Shown in pieces: positions 1 to 8,219 of a stretch of 64,000 nucleotides of DNA; position 1 is the first letter of the stretch, and every line of letters begins with the position of its first letter. Below the pieces are notes generated by a model, which did not search any database, had not been told where the DNA came from, and worked only from the letters and a program-made list of their open reading frames with translations. The stretch is from CBDDHT01 sp965227905 (lineage in GTDB: Bacteria; Pseudomonadota; Alphaproteobacteria; Rhizobiales; Methyloligellaceae): contig OZ245780.1 of the NCBI GenBank assembly GCA_965227905.1, positions 1,674,001-1,738,000 on the forward strand, read 5' to 3'. The translations under genes and the position numbers were made by a program.

Positions 1-461
1 CGCGTGAGCGTGCTTTGCCGCTGCCGAATGTCGGCGGTCTGTTCGAGATGGACGCCAGCGACCTGCAGTTCGAAGATGACAGCTTCGATACGGTCGTGGC
101 CATGTATGTGATGACCGTGGTTCCGGACCCCGAGCAGGTCATGCGTGAGCTGCAGCGTGTTTGCGCGCCTGGCGGCGAAGTGGTTTTGGTCAATCATTTC
201 AGCCAGGAAGAAGGCGTTCGCGGATGGGTTGAGCAGCGCCTTGCGCCTTTGGCCCAGACCCTTGGATGGCACCCGGTCTTCCCGATCGACCGTGTCCTGG
301 GCTTTGAAGGTATGCGCCTCACCGAGACCTTTTCTCTGAGGCCCTTTGGCTTGTTCACAATGGTTCGGTTTATCAAGCAAACCGAGATTCCAGCCGATGC
401 CAAGCTCAAGAAAGAGCCGATGGGTATCGAGCCCGGATACGAAGTTGCCGCCGGCGCCTGA
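1..461 (+). CDS. pmtA: SAM-dependent methyltransferase, PmtA-like (3' part)
   Basis: This is the C-terminal part of a class I SAM methyltransferase; the start lies before the window and the reading frame is open from base 3. Visible are the post-motif II region (DSFDTVVAMYVMTVVPDP), the helix RELQRVCAPGG and the strand GEVVLVNHF, followed by a C-terminal region typical of bacterial phosphatidylethanolamine N-methyltransferases. PmtA makes phosphatidylcholine by methylating phosphatidylethanolamine at the inner membrane, a common trait of Alphaproteobacteria. The SAM-binding glycine motif is outside the window, so the PmtA call rests on the C-terminal half; another lipid or ubiquinone methyltransferase is possible. 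Confidence 0.7.
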   Translation, partial: RERALPLPNVGGLFEMDASDLQFEDDSFDTVVAMYVMTVVPDPEQVMRELQRVCAPGGEVVLVNHFSQEEGVRGWVEQRLAPLAQTLGWHPVFPIDRVLGFEGMRLTETFSLRPFGLFTMVRFIKQTEIPADAKLKKEPMGIEPGYEVAAGA

Positions 462-544
462 TTGTCCGCGTTGAGCATTGCTGAGGAGACCGCTTGACAG
501 CGGGAAAGCGCGCTCATTATATCAGCGCCGGATATCACCTTTGT

Positions 545-621
545 GGCGGAGTAGCTCAGCTGGTTAGAGCAGCGGAATCATAATCCGCGTGTCGGGAGTT
601 CAAGTCTCTCCTCCGCTACCA
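545..621 (+). tRNA. tRNA-Met (anticodon CAT)
   Basis: A 77-nt cloverleaf with encoded CCA end. The acceptor stem GGCGGAG pairs with CTCCGCT (terminal G-U), the D arm is GCTCAGCTGGTTAGAGC, the anticodon stem is GCGGA/TCCGC around the loop ATCATAA (anticodon CAT), and the T arm carries TTCAAGT. It resembles elongator tRNA-Met of Rhizobiales. A lysidine-modified tRNA-Ile2 also has CAT and cannot be excluded by eye. No integrase or direct repeat lies beside it. Confidence 0.93.
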
Positions 622-930
622 ATATCCTCAGAAAAGATGATCGCTTGCCGAAATTGGTTCCATGGCCTCCAGTTGGTATGGCCAGTCAAGGCGCTTGGAT
701 CACGCGTTTTTACCTAAAGCTGTGTTTGAAGCCAGCGGCTTATCATTTTGAACAATCAAAAAAGTGCGGAGCGGCGACGGCTGAACGCCCTGTTGAGCGT
801 GCATTCAATTGAACCATTTCTGTCCAATACAACACTAACATCTAACAGGGATGTCGTCGCAGGGGTGCGTCGGCGCTGTGGTCAACACGCGACCACAGTT
901 TGGAGCAACGGAAACCGGAGGACTCATCCA
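622..930. other. 309-nt non-coding gap
   Basis: This stretch lies between the tRNA and the small membrane protein gene. An open frame runs through its 3' part in phase with the downstream gene but has no recognisable protein features and no ribosome-binding site. The only structure seen is the inverted repeat at 876-898. I see no FNR-type box. Confidence 0.5.
876..898. repeat. Perfect 8-bp inverted repeat upstream of membrane protein gene
   Basis: CTGTGGTC, a 7-nt spacer, then GACCACAG, ending 32 nt before the ATG at 931. The arms match perfectly. There is no long T-run after it, so it is more likely an operator or 5' UTR hairpin than a terminator. Its function is unknown. Confidence 0.5.
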
Positions 931-1386
931 ATGACGGCAGACACAATCACTCATGCGCGCCCGGTCGCTGGCTATTTCGGATTTGCCTTTGGAGCACTGG
1001 CGCTGTTGCTCGTGCTTGTGCATTTCTGGGCCGGACCCTTCGCACCGCAGCAGCGTGCAGGCGTCACAATTGGAGAGATCGCCGGAGATATCCGTGAGGC
1101 GGCCGTTCGCAAACTGAAGGGCGAACCGCAACCCAAAGCAGTGCCCGCCAAATGGGACGCGGACCGTATTGTAAAGCTGGTCGCTGCTGTTCTGGCAGGC
1201 CTGGCCGTCGTGACAGGTGTCGCTGGATTGGTTCGTCGCGAGACGTGGCGGCCGGCAGCCGCGGGCATCGCGTTCGGTGTCAGTGCTGTCACCTTTCAGA
1301 TATTCACGTGGACGATTCTCGTGCTGGTCGGCGCCGTTATCCTCTATGCGATCATCAACAATATTGGCGAGATTCTCGGAGGGTGA
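931..1386 (+). CDS. Small integral membrane protein, function unknown
   Basis: A 151-residue protein with one hydrophobic segment near residues 14-34 and a hydrophobic C-terminal half (about 75-148) with probably two or three more membrane passes. A short charged loop between them (IREAAVRKLKGEPQPK) probably lies outside the bilayer. The ATG at 931 was chosen because GGAG sits 10 nt upstream; the frame stays open further upstream without protein-like content. The gene stands alone between the tRNA and a convergent MaoC gene, so context does not suggest a role. I do not recognise the family. Confidence 0.75.
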   Translation: MTADTITHARPVAGYFGFAFGALALLLVLVHFWAGPFAPQQRAGVTIGEIAGDIREAAVRKLKGEPQPKAVPAKWDADRIVKLVAAVLAGLAVVTGVAGLVRRETWRPAAAGIAFGVSAVTFQIFTWTILVLVGAVILYAIINNIGEILGG

Positions 1387-1427
1387 TGGATCGCGATCGG
1401 ACGTTGGTCCGCAACGGCCGGGTTCGA

Positions 1428-2294
1428 TCAACCGGCAACGACTGCCTTCCCATTGTTCAGCACCACCACATCGCGCTCCATTACGCGTGCACGGAACGAT
1501 ATTGTCTCTCCGTCACGCCACATCTCGGTCCGGATCGTCTCGCCCGGATAAACCGGCGCCGAGAATCGCAACGCGAGGCTTTTGAGCTTGGCGGGATCGC
1601 CACCGCAGCAGCTCTTCGAGACGGCATAGCCTGCGATGCCAAGCGTACAGAGGCCATGCAGGATCGGGGCTTTGAAACCGCTTTCGGCGGCGACCTGAGG
1701 CGAGGCGTGCAGCGGATTGGGGTCGCCGGATAAGCGATAGATCAGAGCGGACTGCAGCAAGGTCTTACGATCGTAATGTAAATCCGGAGCGCGATCGGGC
1801 AGGGTATGGACCGGTTTTGTCGGGCCCGATGGACCGCCAAAGCCTCCGTCGCCGCGGGCGAAGGTCGTTGAAGAGAGTGTTGCCACTCTGTCGCCGCTGG
1901 CCTTGTTGGTAAGGACACGCTCGGAATAGATCAACGCACCTTTGTCGTCCCCCTTGTCGATGATCCCAGTGACCCGGGTCTGTCCAACGAGCGTTGCAGC
2001 CGTCGGGACTGGCCCATGCAACTCGATTGCCTGTTCACCGTGCAGAATCTTCTTCCAGTCGATTCCCGTTTCCGGATCGCGAGCCCAAAATCCCGGTCCG
2101 GCAAGGACCACAGGCAGGGTCGGTAGAGCCGCGAAACCATCTGCCTCCTCGAAGACAAATCGCAGCTCCTCGTGACTCAGCGGATCGGCACCAAGTCCGA
2201 TGCCGAGTGCATAAAGGATGGTGTCTTTTTCCGTATAGGTTTGTTCTACCGGCTTGAATGGCCAGTTGAGCAGTGTGTCAGCCTCGATCGCCAT
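1428..2294 (-). CDS. MaoC-like enoyl-CoA hydratase (double hotdog)
   Basis: A 288-residue protein with two hotdog halves, like the hydratase-2 part of peroxisomal multifunctional enzyme type 2. The C-terminal half shows the hydratase-2 signature SGDPNPLHASPQVAAESGF, carrying the catalytic Asp/His pair, then PILHGLCTLG. It should hydrate trans-2-enoyl-CoA to (R)-3-hydroxyacyl-CoA in the cytoplasm. The ATG at 2294 lies 10 nt after the SDR stop; the frame continues upstream only inside the SDR gene. The pair with the SDR gene reproduces the two catalytic activities of MFE-2 as separate cistrons. Confidence 0.88.
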   Translation of the reverse strand: MAIEADTLLNWPFKPVEQTYTEKDTILYALGIGLGADPLSHEELRFVFEEADGFAALPTLPVVLAGPGFWARDPETGIDWKKILHGEQAIELHGPVPTAATLVGQTRVTGIIDKGDDKGALIYSERVLTNKASGDRVATLSSTTFARGDGGFGGPSGPTKPVHTLPDRAPDLHYDRKTLLQSALIYRLSGDPNPLHASPQVAAESGFKAPILHGLCTLGIAGYAVSKSCCGGDPAKLKSLALRFSAPVYPGETIRTEMWRDGETISFRARVMERDVVVLNNGKAVVAG

Positions 2295-2304
2295 TCTGTC
2301 GCCC

Positions 2305-3225
2305 CTAGATCGGATCCCAGCTAAACACGTCCTGGGAGCGGTCAAGCGCATAGAAACTCGCCTTCATCGCAGGGAGAGCGACTTCGATGATGCTTTCGGG
2401 GGTCCAACCTTCGGCTGTGTGCACGGAGCGGAGAGGGCGCGACTGACCCATGAGATAGATCTCATTATTGCGGACACCGAAGACCTGGCCCGTAACGGCC
2501 TTGCCCGCGTCCGAGGCCAGTGCGACAGCGAGAGGCGCAATCTTGGCCGGCGTCATCTTCTTGAGCTTCTCGACCCGGTCCTTCTGTGCGTCGTCCGTTA
2601 TGGGAATGCTGCCGATCATTCGGCTCCAGGCGAAGGGGGAAATGGCATTCGACGTCACATTAAAACGCGACATGTCGAGAGCGATGGATTTTGAGAGGCC
2701 GACGATACCGAGCTTCGCGGCCGAATAGTTGGCTTGCCCGAAATTACCGATCAGACCCGATGTCGAGGTGAAATGGATGAAGCAGCCCGACTCTTTCTCG
2801 CGGAAATGGGTGGCTGCGGCACGGCTGACGTTGAAGCTGCCCTTGAGATGGACACCGATGACCGCATCCCAATCGTCCTCGGTCATTTTGTGGAAGATGG
2901 AATCACGCAGAATGCCGGCATTGTTGACCACAATGTCGAGGCCGCCAAAGGCATCCATAGCCTGGTCGACCATGCCCTGAGCGGTCTTGAAATCGGCAAC
3001 GCTACCGAGATTTGCGGCCGCCGAGCCTCCGGCACTTTCGATCTCCTCAACGACTCTGTTCGCCGGCGCATCATCAGTGCCAGAGCCACTCTCGGAGACG
3101 CCGGGATCGTTGACGATGATTTTCGCGCCGTGGGCCGCCATGAGAAGGGCCAGATCGCGTCCGATCCCGCGGCCCGCACCGGTAATCAGAGCAACTTTGT
3201 CGCTCAACAACTTGGTTTCGCTCAC
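2305..3225 (-). CDS. SDR-family (R)-3-hydroxyacyl-CoA dehydrogenase
   Basis: A 306-residue short-chain dehydrogenase. It has the NAD(P)-binding TGAGRGIG near residue 15, NNAG near 100, and a Ser-Tyr-Lys active site (FTSTSG, then YSAAK). The long form with a C-terminal extension (EGWTPESIIEVALPAM) matches the dehydrogenase domain of MFE-2/HSD17B4-type enzymes, which oxidise (R)-3-hydroxyacyl-CoA. The start is a GTG at 3225 preceded by AGGTGG. It is the first gene of a two-gene operon with the MaoC hydratase. An FNR-type box at 3321-3334 lies about 100 nt upstream but more likely serves the divergent regulator gene. Confidence 0.88.
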   Translation of the reverse strand: MSETKLLSDKVALITGAGRGIGRDLALLMAAHGAKIIVNDPGVSESGSGTDDAPANRVVEEIESAGGSAAANLGSVADFKTAQGMVDQAMDAFGGLDIVVNNAGILRDSIFHKMTEDDWDAVIGVHLKGSFNVSRAAATHFREKESGCFIHFTSTSGLIGNFGQANYSAAKLGIVGLSKSIALDMSRFNVTSNAISPFAWSRMIGSIPITDDAQKDRVEKLKKMTPAKIAPLAVALASDAGKAVTGQVFGVRNNEIYLMGQSRPLRSVHTAEGWTPESIIEVALPAMKASFYALDRSQDVFSWDPI

Positions 3226-3320
3226 TTATCCCACCTATACGTTTGTATTGCATGGCCATAAGCCATGTACTGTTGCCTATCCCGGCCAATGCGCCCTACA
3301 GTTAGGTGATCGACGCTAGA

Positions 3321-3334
3321 TTGATCAAGGTCAA
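3321..3334. promoter_or_regulatory. FNR/Dnr-type box upstream of the Crp/Fnr regulator
   Basis: TTGATCAAGGTCAA, half-sites TTGAT and GTCAA around a 4-nt centre, one base off the FNR palindrome. It lies between the divergent SDR and Dnr-like genes, about 93 nt before the regulator's GTG. This placement suggests auto-regulation or FNR/FixK control of the Dnr-like gene. Confidence 0.65.
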
Positions 3335-3426
3335 GAATCGTGGATGCGGATCTTCCTACGATCCGATGGCCACGGTCTTCATTTTGGAATTCGCGCGGCT
3401 TTGTCGATCGGCTTGGGAGAATGATC

Positions 3427-4134
3427 GTGGATCAAGCAGATTGGGAAGTCGTCAAGGCGACTCCTTTGTTTAGCGCCATGCCGGAGGAGGCGGTCGCCGA
3501 TATCGTTGGTGAGCGCGGTCCGAAAACATATGGAAAAGGCCAGCTGCTGTTCAGTCAGGGTGAACGCGCGACCGCATTCTACGTTGTTCTCGATGGCTGG
3601 GTGAAGATCCATCGCATCACGCCTGATGGCGAGGAGGCGGTTGTTGGGGTGTTCAGCCGTGGCGAGTGCTTTGCCGAAGCAGCAATGTTTCTCAATGGAC
3701 GGTATCCGGCAGGTGCAGAAGTCGTCTGTCCGGCTCGTTTATTGAAAATCAATGGGAAGAAACTGCGCCGCAAGATTCACGACAATCCCGATCTCGCGCT
3801 TTGCATGCTGGCATCGGCATCGCGGCATTTGAAACTTCTTGTGGAACAGATCGAGGAAATCAAGATTCTTTCCGGTCCGCGTCGGATTGCCGACTTCCTG
3901 GTTCGCCTCTGTCCGGAGCCAGACGGCGCCTGTGTGGTTGAACTGCCTTACGAGAAAACCTTGATCGCCAATCGGCTCGGCATGAAGCCCGAGAGCTTCT
4001 CCAGGGCTCTGGCAAAGCTTCGTCCGCTCGGTGTCACGGTGGACCGAAGCAATGTTGCTATCTCGGATGTCGACGCGCTCTTTACCTACGCCGAGTATGG
4101 CGAGGCAATCGTGGATAAGCTCAGCATTAACTGA
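3427..4134 (+). CDS. dnr: Crp/Fnr-family regulator, Dnr-type (NO-responsive)
   Basis: A 235-residue cyclic-nucleotide-binding-fold regulator with a C-terminal HTH. The stretch FYVVLDGWVKIHRITPDGEE, then GECFAEAAMFL, closely resembles the Dnr proteins that sense NO through haem and activate nir and nor genes. The recognition helix region has KPESFSRALAKL, matching the ETFSR-type DNA-reading helix. It lacks the N-terminal cysteines of oxygen-sensing FNR. I chose the GTG at 3427 because GGGAG sits 7 nt upstream; the ATG at 3421 is almost on top of that site. It is convergent with the nir operon and is the likely regulator of the boxes at 12000, 16260 and 20158. Confidence 0.85.
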   Translation: MDQADWEVVKATPLFSAMPEEAVADIVGERGPKTYGKGQLLFSQGERATAFYVVLDGWVKIHRITPDGEEAVVGVFSRGECFAEAAMFLNGRYPAGAEVVCPARLLKINGKKLRRKIHDNPDLALCMLASASRHLKLLVEQIEEIKILSGPRRIADFLVRLCPEPDGACVVELPYEKTLIANRLGMKPESFSRALAKLRPLGVTVDRSNVAISDVDALFTYAEYGEAIVDKLSIN

Positions 4135-4177
4135 CCGTCGCGGAATTCAACACACATCCGACGATGCACTGCTCGCG

Positions 4178-4933
4178 CTACAATGCCCTCCCGGCGGCGG
4201 ATCGGATCAGATCCGGAATGGCGGCATGCAGTCCAATCGGTCCCGTATAAGTCGCATGAGCGCCTGTTTCTTCGATCGCGGTTGGAACGTCATCGATCGC
4301 GTGCATTCCGACACCCGAGAAAAAGCCGGCAACAACCGTCGGGACGCTGTTCTCGGCGAGTGCATCGTGAAGGAACGGCGCCTCCTCAAGGTAGGCGGGT
4401 TCAACAGATGCGAAGCGTTGTTCGGAGCGGAGGGCACCAACCATCTGTTGCGTTGCGGCCGCAGAGGCGGGGCCGAACTTCGATCCATGTCCGACGACCA
4501 GAAGACGGGCAGCCTGAGTTGCACAATCGAGCTGTTCGGCGGCTTTCAACGCATGCTCCAGAAACAGGTGCGGGAGAGCCGGGTCCAGACCGAGCGGAGG
4601 CAGAATTGTTAGAAGAAGCGGACAGTTCGTCGCTGCGATGCGATCCTTTAGAATCTTCCTGACGAAATATCCGTCGCTCATACAGACTGGATAAACAAGG
4701 ACCCGATCCGGTCCGACCGTCACAGCAGCGTCGAGCGCCGCTTCAACAGTCGGCTCGCCTTTTAGAACGCCGGCCTCTACAGCAAGGAATTGCCTTTGTT
4801 CCCGTAACGCGTCTCGGTGATCGAGGAGCCAGCGATTACTCTTGTCATCACCGCGGTCGCCGTGCGCCACCAGAATAAGCGATATCCGAGAGGGGCGAGG
4901 TTCGGGGCAAGGCTCGGACTGGAGCGCGCTCAA
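4178..4933 (-). CDS. CbiX/SirB-like sirohydrochlorin chelatase (last gene of nir operon)
   Basis: A 251-residue two-domain class II chelatase-fold protein. Each half starts with a strand ending in a metal/tetrapyrrole-binding histidine: ILVAHGDRG (His24) and LLVVGHGSK (His149). YPVCMSDGYFV is typical of CbiX/SirB proteins. Such enzymes insert iron into sirohydrochlorin to make sirohaem, or cobalt in cobalamin synthesis. It overlaps the nirN stop by 4 nt, so it is part of the haem d1 operon. Sirohaem is the substrate of the NirD/L/G/H decarboxylase, so iron insertion is the logical role here; this is inference from context. Confidence 0.82.
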   Translation of the reverse strand: MSALQSEPCPEPRPSRISLILVAHGDRGDDKSNRWLLDHRDALREQRQFLAVEAGVLKGEPTVEAALDAAVTVGPDRVLVYPVCMSDGYFVRKILKDRIAATNCPLLLTILPPLGLDPALPHLFLEHALKAAEQLDCATQAARLLVVGHGSKFGPASAAATQQMVGALRSEQRFASVEPAYLEEAPFLHDALAENSVPTVVAGFFSGVGMHAIDDVPTAIEETGAHATYTGPIGLHAAIPDLIRSAAGRAL

Positions 4934-6513
4934 TGGCTTGTCCCCCGCGAGAGTGTGATCTTGTTGTGGACATTGTACTTGCCGGACGGTCTCACCATGT
5001 GAAGGCGCTTGACCTCAGTCAGCGTCTCCGCGTCATAGATGATCAGCCAACCGGATTTATCCCAAATGCTGACGAGAGCATGCTTCCCATCTCGATCGAA
5101 CTCCACATGAGCGGATGTCTTTCCAGGCACCGGGCGCAGCGTTTTGGCAATCTCGAGTGTGGATTTGTCGATAACATGCATCGCGTCGCGGTCTTTGCCG
5201 AAGAAAACGTCGACCCAGGCGTAACGAGATTTCTCGTGACTGCGCATGAAGAAACCAGGGCCAAGGGTTTTGAGTTTCTTGATCGTCTTCCAGGTCTTCA
5301 TGTCGATGAAGCTGACTTCACCGGTTCGCAGGTTCGGTGTCGCGAGAACGGTTGTGTCCTTGTAGGGCCAAGTGATGCCTGAGCCGAGATGAGGCAAGCC
5401 GGGCAGGTCGAGACGGGCAACGACGCGTTTTGCATCAAGATTGACAACCTGTCCGCCGCCGTCGCGGGCAGCGCCTATGACGCTGATATAGTCCTGGTCG
5501 AAGAAGAAATCGTCGAGATAGTTATCGACCGTTATTCTTCGAACGGGGAAGCGTTCGGTCTTGCCGGCATCTCCGGATTCCTTGCGATGATCGTGCACCC
5601 AGCCCTTGCCGAAGCCTGCCGGCGGATCGTCATCATAGGAGATCTCCCAAACCTCTTTGAGGTCCTTGAGTGCCGCGATGAAACTGCGGCGAGGGCGCGC
5701 GTCGTACACGGCAGAGACACGGGACGTGACACCTTTCTCATTGGCGACGGGAATGATCTTGACGAGGCTCAAATCCCGAGCGTCCAGAATGACCAGATTG
5801 TGGGGCAGATAGTTACCGACGATGACGTAGCGATCGTCGCTGGATACAGCGGCGTTGCGTGCGTTGATGCCGGCACGGATTTCCGCGACGACTTCGAGAT
5901 TGTACATGTCGAATTTAGTGATCCAGCCGTCACGCGATGCGAAGTAGACGAAGCGTCCGTCGGATGTGTATTTCGGTCCGCCATGCAGGCTGAAACGCGA
6001 TTTGAAGCGATGGATCGGCTCAAACTTGTCGCCATCCAGGACCGTGACGTGATGATCGCCGGACTCGACCACCAGAAAGACATTTAGCGGATCGGCGTCG
6101 TAGATCGGTTTGGCAGTCTTGGCGTTGCCTTGGACAAGTTCAGCATTGTGGATGATATGCGTCTTCTCGATCTCGGCCTTGCCCCAAACGGGAATCTTGT
6201 CCAGCGGCTTGTAGATGTATGTGGCGAGCGCTGCGATCTGCTCGTCTGACAGCAACTGTACAAAGGGCGGCATTTGCGTCGCGCGCCGACCCTTTGCGAT
6301 CACGCGAATCGCACGTTTCTTCTTCAGACGTCGCAAGTTCTGCGGGATCAATGCCGGACCAATGCGGCCAAGACGGTCCTCGCCGTGGCAAGTGGCACAG
6401 TGCTTCTTGAACAATGTGACGACGTCATCCGCGGCGTGTGCGTTGCCTGCCGTGCCCGTAAGGAGTGCGGCGAGGCCGCAAAGACTAAGCCAGGATGCGA
6501 TGCGGCGTTTCAT
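4930..6513 (-). CDS. nirN: NirN, d1-type dihydrohaem dehydrogenase (cytochrome cd1-like)
   Basis: A 527-residue periplasmic protein with a signal peptide (about residues 1-27, ending NAHAA), a c-type haem domain with CATCH near residue 39, and an eight-bladed propeller resembling NirS. NirN carries out the last step of haem d1 synthesis, introducing the acrylate double bond, and hands d1 to NirS. It differs from nirS in this window by its divergent haem c domain and by its place at the end of the d1 operon. Its start lies inside the nirJ tail (28-nt overlap), showing close coupling. Confidence 0.92.
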   Translation of the reverse strand: MKRRIASWLSLCGLAALLTGTAGNAHAADDVVTLFKKHCATCHGEDRLGRIGPALIPQNLRRLKKKRAIRVIAKGRRATQMPPFVQLLSDEQIAALATYIYKPLDKIPVWGKAEIEKTHIIHNAELVQGNAKTAKPIYDADPLNVFLVVESGDHHVTVLDGDKFEPIHRFKSRFSLHGGPKYTSDGRFVYFASRDGWITKFDMYNLEVVAEIRAGINARNAAVSSDDRYVIVGNYLPHNLVILDARDLSLVKIIPVANEKGVTSRVSAVYDARPRRSFIAALKDLKEVWEISYDDDPPAGFGKGWVHDHRKESGDAGKTERFPVRRITVDNYLDDFFFDQDYISVIGAARDGGGQVVNLDAKRVVARLDLPGLPHLGSGITWPYKDTTVLATPNLRTGEVSFIDMKTWKTIKKLKTLGPGFFMRSHEKSRYAWVDVFFGKDRDAMHVIDKSTLEIAKTLRPVPGKTSAHVEFDRDGKHALVSIWDKSGWLIIYDAETLTEVKRLHMVRPSGKYNVHNKITLSRGTSH

Positions 6514-7699
6514 GGCGCTGTCCTCTGAATGGGCGGACTGTCAGGCGTTCTCTGCCTTCGGAAAGGCCGATCTCTTCGTCCGTCAGATAGCAGGCTGGGT
6601 CTTCCGCCCATGGATCGCCGGACAATTGCATGGCGCGTACGCGTGTGTTGCCGCCGCAGATATCGAAGTGGCGGCACGCGCCGCAGCGCCCGGATATCTT
6701 TCGCGGTCTTTGCTTGAGACCGGCCATGATCGGGTCGCTTGTATCGGGCCAGATTTCCGAGAAGGCGCGTTCGCGCACATTGCCCAGATTGTAGTGCCAC
6801 CAGAATGTATCCGGGTGGACGTTACCGAGATTATCGATGTTGGCGACATTGACGCCGCTGGCATTGCCGCCCCATTGGGCGAGTTTTGCTCTGACATGCT
6901 CGGCTGCTTCCGGGAATCGTTCGCGCACCCAGAAGTAGAGAAACACACCATCGGCATCATTGTTGCCGGTGACGAACTCCTTTTCGATACCCCGCTCCAC
7001 ATAGGACCAGGCCGTGTCGAACAGGGTGTTCATGGTCGAGCGTGTGATCTCCCACGCCGTATCGTCGCCACGGTTCTTGTTGCCACGTCCGGCATAAACC
7101 AGATGTGACAGATAGAACTTGTCGACGCCCTCGCTTTCGGCCAGTGCGAGGAGTTCGGGAAGTTCTTTGTGATTGTCCATCGTCATGGTGAAGCGGAGCC
7201 CCACCTTGATGCCGTGCTCGCGGCATAGACGGACACCATCCAGAGAGGCTGCAAAAGCGCCTTCCTTGCCACGGAACGCGTCGTGGGTTGCTCCGATACC
7301 GTCCAGACTGATGCCGACATAGTCGTAGCCAACCCCGGCAATCGCCTCGATATTGTGGACGCTGATCAGGGCGCCATTGCTTGAAAGTCCGGTATAGAAG
7401 CCCATCGATTTGGATCGTTCGGAGATCTCGATGATGTCGCGGCGAAGCAACGGCTCGCCTCCCGACAGGATCAGGACCGGCACTCGGAAGCGATGCAGGT
7501 CATCCATCACGTCGAAGACTTCCTGGGTGTTGAGCTCGCCCGGAAAATCCACGTCTCCAGAGATCGAGTAACAATGCTTGCAGCGCAGATTGCAGCGTCG
7601 GATGAGGTTCCAGATAACCACCGGGCCCGGCGGGTCGCGGCGTGGACCGACAGGTGTCGGGTTCCGGATTTCCTTAAGAAACTGGCTCAGGCGAAACAT
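6485..7699 (-). CDS. nirJ: NirJ, radical SAM enzyme of haem d1 synthesis
   Basis: A 404-residue radical SAM protein. The [4Fe-4S] motif CNLRCKHC is at residues 36-43 and the SAM-binding GGEP follows at about 80. The C-terminal region has a SPASM-like cysteine set (CGACRHFDIC, then a further Cys) for an auxiliary cluster. NirJ replaces the two propionates of didecarboxysirohaem with oxo groups. The start overlaps the nirH tail by 26 nt. Confidence 0.95.
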   Translation of the reverse strand: MFRLSQFLKEIRNPTPVGPRRDPPGPVVIWNLIRRCNLRCKHCYSISGDVDFPGELNTQEVFDVMDDLHRFRVPVLILSGGEPLLRRDIIEISERSKSMGFYTGLSSNGALISVHNIEAIAGVGYDYVGISLDGIGATHDAFRGKEGAFAASLDGVRLCREHGIKVGLRFTMTMDNHKELPELLALAESEGVDKFYLSHLVYAGRGNKNRGDDTAWEITRSTMNTLFDTAWSYVERGIEKEFVTGNNDADGVFLYFWVRERFPEAAEHVRAKLAQWGGNASGVNVANIDNLGNVHPDTFWWHYNLGNVRERAFSEIWPDTSDPIMAGLKQRPRKISGRCGACRHFDICGGNTRVRAMQLSGDPWAEDPACYLTDEEIGLSEGRERLTVRPFRGQRHETPHRILA

Positions 7700-8219
7700 G
7701 ACGCTCTCCCTGTGGGGCGGGTTGGGCTTTGCGGCCTCGCTTCAGGCGCAACCCGGTTTTTTTGAGAATTTTCGTGCTGTAGAGAATGTCCGATGCGCGG
7801 CACGACGATCCGAGAATCTCTGCGATCGTGGCAGCTTTTTCGCTGACTTCCTCGCGGTTCGACCCATGCACCATCGCAAACAGATTGTAGGGCCAGAGAG
7901 GGCGATGGCGCGGTCTGAGGTAGCAATGACTGACGCAGTCAAGTGCCCCGACCACACGGCCCAACTGCTTGGCATCGTTGTCATCAACATCCCAAACGGA
8001 CATGCCGTTGGCCGTCATACCGAGTGCATAATGGTTCGGGACGACGCCGATCCGCCGAATGATGCCAGCCTCGGTCATCGCCCGCATCCGCTCCATGACG
8101 TCGTCAGCCGTCAGGTCGAGTTCATCGGCAATCGTATGATAGGGACGGGAGCAAAGCGGCAGGCCTGCCTGCGTCGCCACAATAATGGCACGGTCGGTAT
8201 CGTCGAGGGTGTAGGTCAT
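7674..8219 (-). CDS. nirH: NirH, sirohaem decarboxylase subunit
   Basis: A 181-residue Lrp/AsnC-fold protein: N-terminal HTH-like region (DDTDRAIIVATQAGLPL) and a C-terminal sensor-like domain with the conserved RPRHRPLWPYNLFAMVHG found in NirD/L/G/H. These proteins form the complex that decarboxylates sirohaem to 12,18-didecarboxysirohaem. The gene overlaps nirG by 4 nt. A basic C-terminal tail (RLKRGRK) extends beyond the usual domain. Confidence 0.93.
   Translation of the reverse strand: MTYTLDDTDRAIIVATQAGLPLCSRPYHTIADELDLTADDVMERMRAMTEAGIIRRIGVVPNHYALGMTANGMSVWDVDDNDAKQLGRVVGALDCVSHCYLRPRHRPLWPYNLFAMVHGSNREEVSEKAATIAEILGSSCRASDILYSTKILKKTGLRLKRGRKAQPAPQGERHVSPEPVS

Noticed and set aside
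545..621. tRNA gene as an attachment site for a mobile island
   Set aside because: No integrase, direct repeat of the tRNA 3' end or phage gene was seen nearby.
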